DNA from: Dermatemys mawii
Taxonomy: Eukaryota; Chordata; Testudines; Dermatemydidae
DNA: 64,000 bases
Direction: 5' to 3'
NCBI GenBank assembly: GCA_007922305.1
Contig: ML677351.1
Coordinates: 14,116,749 to 14,180,748 of the forward strand
In this document: positions 59,201 to 64,000 of the stretch, piece after piece
Numbering within the stretch: position 1 is the first letter of the stretch
How the letters are laid out: every line of letters starts with the position of its first letter
The notes under the pieces: model-generated
Database searches by the model: none
What the model was told of the DNA's origin: nothing
What the model saw: only the letters and a program-made list of their open reading frames with translations
Made by a program: the position numbers and the translations under genes

Positions 59201-61758
59201 GCCCACTGCAAACTTATCAGGCGTAGGAGTCAACCCACACTGGGGGAAGATATTGAAAAAACAGGGCTGGGAGGGCCAAAAGCCTACATCAAGTATCACA
59301 GTACTAATCTACAGCACTCTGTTGTTATTAGCAGTCCTACCCCATTGGGAGCTTGATGTGAAGGGCAGGAAGGGTCTGTTATAACAGTCCTAACACTGGG
59401 ACCACTGAGGGGAACTGTGTACAGGGGATGGCACAAGGAGCTAGCCAACCTCCGTAATACTAGGGGTCAGTGCTGGTATCACCTACGGCCCATCAGTCTT
59501 TGTGTGGATACCCTGCTACCATCCCTGAGTGCTTGTGTCAGGTAACAGCTGTGATACTAGTTGCTTTCACGGTTAAGAATTCCTCTCCTGCCTGGGCTCT
59601 GCTTCAAACACAGCCAGCGGTATCAAATACATCATGTTGTCAGCACAGTCATTACCCTCCTGGTCCCAGAACCATTCTCATGCAGCCAGAATACTTGCCT
59701 TGGTCAGGGCTGCTGGTGTCTCCTTCTCCACATTCTACATGGTCCTCGTTATAGCCGCTTTGGCCCAAAGTCACATGCCTGAAGCTTAGGTTTGTCATGC
59801 GACCTTAACCCAAATAAAAGAAGATGAACACTAGATGTTTGGGGAAAACGCTCAATGAAAAACAAAACTAGCATAATCTACTAGGGCCTGCTTCCCATCA
59901 CCCCTCCTGGTATATAAGAGTCCTGGGAAGGTGAAGCCCAGCTGATGAATTTTAAAGGATGAATGTGCTACATGGCTAATTTTAATGCCTCTTGAACTGC
60001 ACAGTTTAGGCCTATCGTTTCTTACTGCTCTGCCATTCAGGACATTTTGCTTCCCCCATTTTGCCTCCCTCTTCAATCTCATACATTGCTGCCTGTGTAC
60101 TTGTCCCTTCAGAATGATCACTCTCCTTTTATTCTGCTCTTTCATTTCCCCTCATTCTCACATCCCGCTCCCCTCTCCCCCCGAGACATTTCAAAGACTC
60201 CCAAATTACTTGTCCATTCATCCCATTTAATTTTTCACCTCCCTCATGGTTCTTCACTGCCTCCCCCTCACAGGTGCATCGTTTTGAAAATGTATATGTG
60301 ATGACATTACAGATGGTAATAATACTGCTCTTCCCTTCTATTCCTCCTCTCTGCCCTTCCTGTGTGCTACACTGGGGTAAGCTCCCCCGGTCCCCCGCCA
60401 TTTGCCTGTCTGGTGTGGAAGCAAAGGACTGATTGGTCTCCTCTCTCTTCCCTGCCTCACACAGCTGGCAGGAAAGATATCCTCTAGAGTCATGCCCAGG
60501 ACTATGCCATACAGGGCTGTGTGCTTATCAAAACTCACAAGCTCAAAGATGGTCTGTCAGTACTTGGACAGGAGATCTCCAGCCTAGACTCAGATACAGC
60601 AGGCAGGATTGGAGATTCAGTAGGGCTACGACCCCATTAGAAAGTGTTACTATGGTCAAGTAAGGTTTTGAGGAACAGAGTTAGCTGACACAATGCTGGC
60701 GATGACTTAGAGGCAAGTGTAAGAATGGGACAAATCATGTTCAGTCCTGTGTCAACTAACGCGGATTAAATACTGGTCCTCCCTCCACTCATCACTGAAT
60801 GTAATTTGTCTTAGTCTCTACACCAGGGGTCGGCAACCTTTCGGAAGTGGTGTACCGAATCTTCATTTATTCACTTTAAGTTAAGGTTTCGCATGCCAGT
60901 AATATATTTTAACATATTTAGAAGGTCTCTTCCAATAAGTCTATAGTATATAATTAAAGTATTGTTAGTTTATAGTAAAGTAAATAAAATGTTTAAGAAG
61001 CTTCATTTAAAATTAAATTTTAATTTTAATTAAATTAAAATGCAGAACCCCCCAGATCGGTGGCCAAGATACAGGCAGTGTGAGCGTCACTGAAAATCAA
61101 CTCGTGTGCTGCCTTCGGCATGCGTGCCATAGGTCGCCTACCCCAGTCTACACTCACTGGTCAGCATCAGATCAGCAAACTCAGCTTTTCATATCCGTGG
61201 TTCAAACATGGTAAGGTTCTGTAATGTAGACAGAACCCACGTGGCACCTGGAATCAGGATTGAACCACTTCAGCTCAGGGCCAGGAATACTCTTCTGCTT
61301 GAGATACAACTCTTAAATGAGACACAAAACTGAGGTCCTGGACACTTTGGACCTTTATAAATCCCGGGCCCCTTTAACAAAAGTCAGAGTGTTATCATCA
61401 TGTTATCATGGTCAAATTCTATCTCAGGTCATTATATTCCATTCTTCCAAGTCCTAGTCTCACAACTGAGATTGCATTTTGAAGCAATCCGAATTCCACA
61501 GCCTATTAGATGGCAACAACTTGGTACAATTAAGGTGCTAGGGCCAGATTTTTAGTTATTTAGGCACCTAACTCCCACAGAAAATCAATGGAAGTTAAGC
61601 AATTAAATATCTTTTAAAATCTGGCCCTTAGTTAGGTAAACAGAGCGGGCCAAAAATAAATTAAGATCTACAATGTAAGGTGGACTGTCCCAATGTGCTG
61701 ATTTTTAGTGACAATGGTTTACCCCATTCTGTTACAGAGTCGAAGAGGGAATCCTTAC
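56227..61758 (-). other. Intron of gene C between transmembrane and first cytoplasmic exon
   Basis: It contains a partial MITE at about 56465-56560 ('gggcttgtctacacagcg'), the duplicated segment at 59350-59790, a C/T-rich tract at 60040-60260 and a hAT-like element at 60828-61147. No further phase-compatible exon was recognised. Confidence 0.45.
60828..61147. mobile_element. hAT-like non-autonomous element
   Basis: The left end 'ccaggggtcggcaaccttt' and the right end 'cataggtcgcctacccca' are imperfect inverted repeats. The interior is AT-rich (run of 'taaatt' phrases at 61010-61040). It is noncoding. Confidence 0.8.
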
Positions 61759-61896
61759 CTTTTCTGTGTTTGCACTTCCCAAAATGCCATGTAAGTGAAC
61801 CCACCACAACAATGAACACAGCAACATGCACTCCCACTATGGTGAATAACACTAAATGTGGGTTAACGGTTGAGGCCGCCGCCGTCGTCTCTTGTT
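61759..61896 (-). CDS. Transmembrane exon of CD2-like receptor gene C
   Basis: A 138-nt exon, phase 1 to phase 1, with acceptor 'tattctcattttag' (starts at 61896) and donor GTAAGG after 61759. It encodes a Thr/Ala-rich stalk (EQETTAAASTVNP), a hydrophobic span from LVLFTIV to VVVGSLTW of about 22 residues, and a basic stop-transfer (KCKHRK). This is the same layout as the gene A transmembrane exon, with a shared SL-T motif near the inner face but no CGGG. The C2 and V exons should lie further right; none was found up to 64000, so they are probably outside the window. Confidence 0.76.
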
Positions 61897-62479
61897 CTAA
61901 AATGAGAATACAATGGCAAAAAAAAATCATTGACTTAAAATGCCTTCTGCCCCATTTTGTTAGCATTACACATGGTTCTTTTTGTAATTTCCACTCATAC
62001 TAACCAACAGTACAACAAGGCTTTATTTCTCTTTTCTGTTTTTCTGACTTTCCTTTGAGTGCAGTCGAGTCAGAAGAGTCACCTTATAAAACAGAACTGT
62101 GGGATTCCCTATTTATTTTGTGTCTGCGAATTAAAGTGGCCCAGTTTACAAGCCAAAGATGAGTTTTCCTAATAGCTGGCATTGCAAACCCAGCACAGTA
62201 TCTGACGATCCAGCTGTGCTCCTTTTGCCTCATACAACACGACCAAATATAAAGGTGTGGTCAGACGCAAGCTGGTGATTCTGTTGGAGATTGGTGAGGC
62301 AATATAGGCTCCAGCTCTCTGTACTGTAGCTTGGCTTGCTCTTGAGTTGCTACAAGGAGAAACAACCCGGTATTGGTTTGTGTGAAGTCAACATGTGACG
62401 TGAAAGCACACAGAGAGCTGAACCACTGGGCAAGAAGAGGATATTTTCACAGTCTGTCTGACCATAAAATGACTTTAAA
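61897..62479 (-). other. Intron of gene C upstream of the transmembrane exon
   Basis: No C2-type exon is seen. Confidence 0.4.
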
Positions 62480-63158
62480 GCAGGGGTGGACAAACCGTTC
62501 AGCCCACGGTCCACACTGGGGAATAGAAATTGTATGGCGGCCATGAATGCTCACAAAATTGGGGTTGGGATGCGGGAGAGGGTGCGGGCTGTGGGGTGGG
62601 GCTGGGGATGAGAGGTTTGGGGGGCAGGACCGTGCTCCAGGCTGGGATTGAGGGGTTTGGAAAGTAGAAGGGGGGATCGGGCTGGGGCAGGGGTATGGGA
62701 AGGGGTTCAGGTTCTGGTTGGTGGGGCAGGCGCTGGGGTGGGGCTGGGGATGAGAGGTTTGGAGGGCAAAGGGGTGGGATCATGGGGTTTGGAGAGCGGG
62801 AGTGGGACAAGGACTGGCGTAGGGGTTGGGACGCAGAGGAAGGCTCAGGGGTGCAGGCTCCTAGCAGCGCTTACCTGAAGTGGCTCCCGAAAGCAGTGGC
62901 ATGTCCCTTCTCCAACGCCTACACGGAGGCGTGGCCAGGCAGCTCTGCAGGCTGCCCCATCTGCAGCTCCCATTGGAGCTCACAGGAGCCATAGTGGGGC
63001 CATGCCGCTTCCTGGGGCTGCGTGGTGTGGCCTCCAACCCTGTACTTCAGCCAGAGCACCGGAGCGGGGCCAAGCTATGTGGTGTGGCTCACAGGCTGGT
63101 TTAAAACATCTCATGAGCCAGACCCAGCCTATGGGCTGTAATTCACCCATCCTTGCTT
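62480..63158. mobile_element. hAT-like element, GC-rich interior
   Basis: It begins 'gcaggggtggacaaaccgtt' and ends near 'aattcacccatccttgc', the inverted ends of the family also seen at 10083-10688. Interior phrases ('aggggtttgg', 'ggtgtggc') are shared with that copy in inverse orientation. The open frames across it are not genes. Confidence 0.75.
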
Positions 63159-63915
63159 CAAAGCAACTGGGTCATATTCCATGTTGGGTGTAACTCTAGT
63201 GGAGCCATGACATGGATGAATTCAGTCCAAAGATAGAAGCTCTTCTAGATAAGGTTTCTCCTGCATTAAAGATTTTTGTCATTATCGTATAACTCAGCTG
63301 ACTTAGAGGCTGGCAGTCATGTGTTTTGTAAAAGTTTGGTGGAGTCTGAGAATGCTTGAGTATCAACAGTATGTACAGTACCTGAAATAAAACTGTTTGG
63401 TTGCTGTGGTTATAACTGCCTGAATATGAAAGGCAACTGTCAACGAAAAAGCAAACTACTCTGAGTAAGGACCATGATCAAGTGACAATACAATCATTTT
63501 TCTCTTCAGTTGGTGAACTACATCTCCACAGCAACTATTTTCATAACACAACCATACACCACCTGAATTTGTGAGTCCATACCTATCATGCTGACTGGTC
63601 TTGGCACATCCTGGGAAAATTTAGGCAGCTATCCCATAATGCCTCAGTATGAGACAGAGTGATTGAAGGACATGCACAAAGAGCGGCAGCAACAGCAAAT
63701 GGGGCAGTGCACTCTGAGATGTCCTACTGCACAGAGAACAAGGAGGAGGAAGGCCAATGCATGTATACTGGCATGGTTAGCGGGTCTTATCCACACAGCA
63801 AAACAACAGCATAAGACGCAGATTACAGGAAGACAGGGCAAGGGACACTAGGGAATTGAGCTGCACAGTTGAGACCCTGCACAGTTGAGCCCATTTAAAT
63901 CAGGGAGATGTTAGC
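63159..63915. other. Intron or intergenic sequence, nothing specific seen
   Basis: Neither a V/C2 exon of gene C nor a recognised repeat was found. Confidence 0.35.
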
Positions 63916-64000
63916 TCAGGGGTGGGCAAACACATGTGGCCCGCCGACCATTTTTATTCAGCCCGCAAAGGGCCAGGGAGCAGTGCCAGTGGCCCCATGC
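63916..64000. mobile_element. hAT-like element cut by the window end
   Basis: It begins 'caggggtgggcaaacacatg', the same terminal sequence as the element at 10083-10688. Confidence 0.6.

Larger units (their letters stand above)
43050..59790. repeat. Right unit of the tandem duplication
   Basis: This is the larger copy, enlarged by insertions (solo LTR at about 45140-45870, CR1 and Ty3/gypsy pieces at 46660-48560) and retaining sequences lost from the left unit: the cytoplasmic exons at 52208-52665 and 56068-56226, and the 56050-59340 interval. Its left edge carries pseudogene B2. Confidence 0.78.

Noticed and set aside
62500..63105. Open frames of about 100 codons near the right end, tested as the missing C2 exon of gene C
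   Set aside because: The segment is a hAT-like element with terminal inverted repeats; the peptides have no Ig pattern.

Overview
This window looks like vertebrate nuclear DNA, most likely from a turtle or other non-avian reptile. Most of it is intron and intergenic sequence littered with old repeats: CR1 LINE pieces in both directions, short hAT-like elements with inverted ends, MIR-like SINEs, Ty3/gypsy and retroviral pieces. Real coding sequence is sparse, made of short exons, and all of it is on the minus strand. The organism call is inference from repeat content; no species marker was seen.

The genes belong to the CD2/CD58/SLAM branch of immunoglobulin-superfamily leukocyte receptors. 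Every exon junction I can define is phase 1, as expected for this family. Reading the minus strand from right to left: (1) about 62.0-52.2 kb, the 3' half of a receptor 'C': a transmembrane exon, a cytoplasmic exon and a last exon encoding about 14 tandem 8-residue Cys-Pro repeats; its ectodomain should lie beyond base 64000. (2) 45.0-43.2 kb, a dead signal-peptide plus V-domain pair 'B2' with a lost start codon, a frameshift and a stop. (3) 35.0-33.6 kb, an intact signal-peptide plus V-domain pair 'B1'. (4) 24.6-23.4 kb, another signal-peptide exon plus a broken V exon 'A'. (5) 20.2-13.7 kb, a clean C2 / transmembrane / cytoplasmic / terminal exon set, with likely polyadenylation signals near 11.1 kb.

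The stretch 33.5-42.6 kb is colinear with 43.0-59.8 kb, an old tandem duplication in which each unit carries the signal and V exons of one gene and the tail or 3' flank of the next gene upstream. The left unit lost the cytoplasmic exon and the 8-residue repeat array; the right unit gained a solo LTR and a Ty3/gypsy piece.

Two ideas stand out. First, the repeat tail of C: units of the form D-F-D-N-C-V-P-P, two of which carry Tyr in a Y-x-N setting, look like an undescribed cytoplasmic module. Second, three phase-compatible signal+V pairs lie upstream of only one C2-to-tail set between 45 and 13.7 kb, so B1 may splice across the dead A pair into that set.

The first 2.7 kb hold a GC-rich repeat and a decayed endogenous retrovirus envelope fragment with a probable 3' LTR. 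The remaining space is repeats or sequence in which I see nothing specific.
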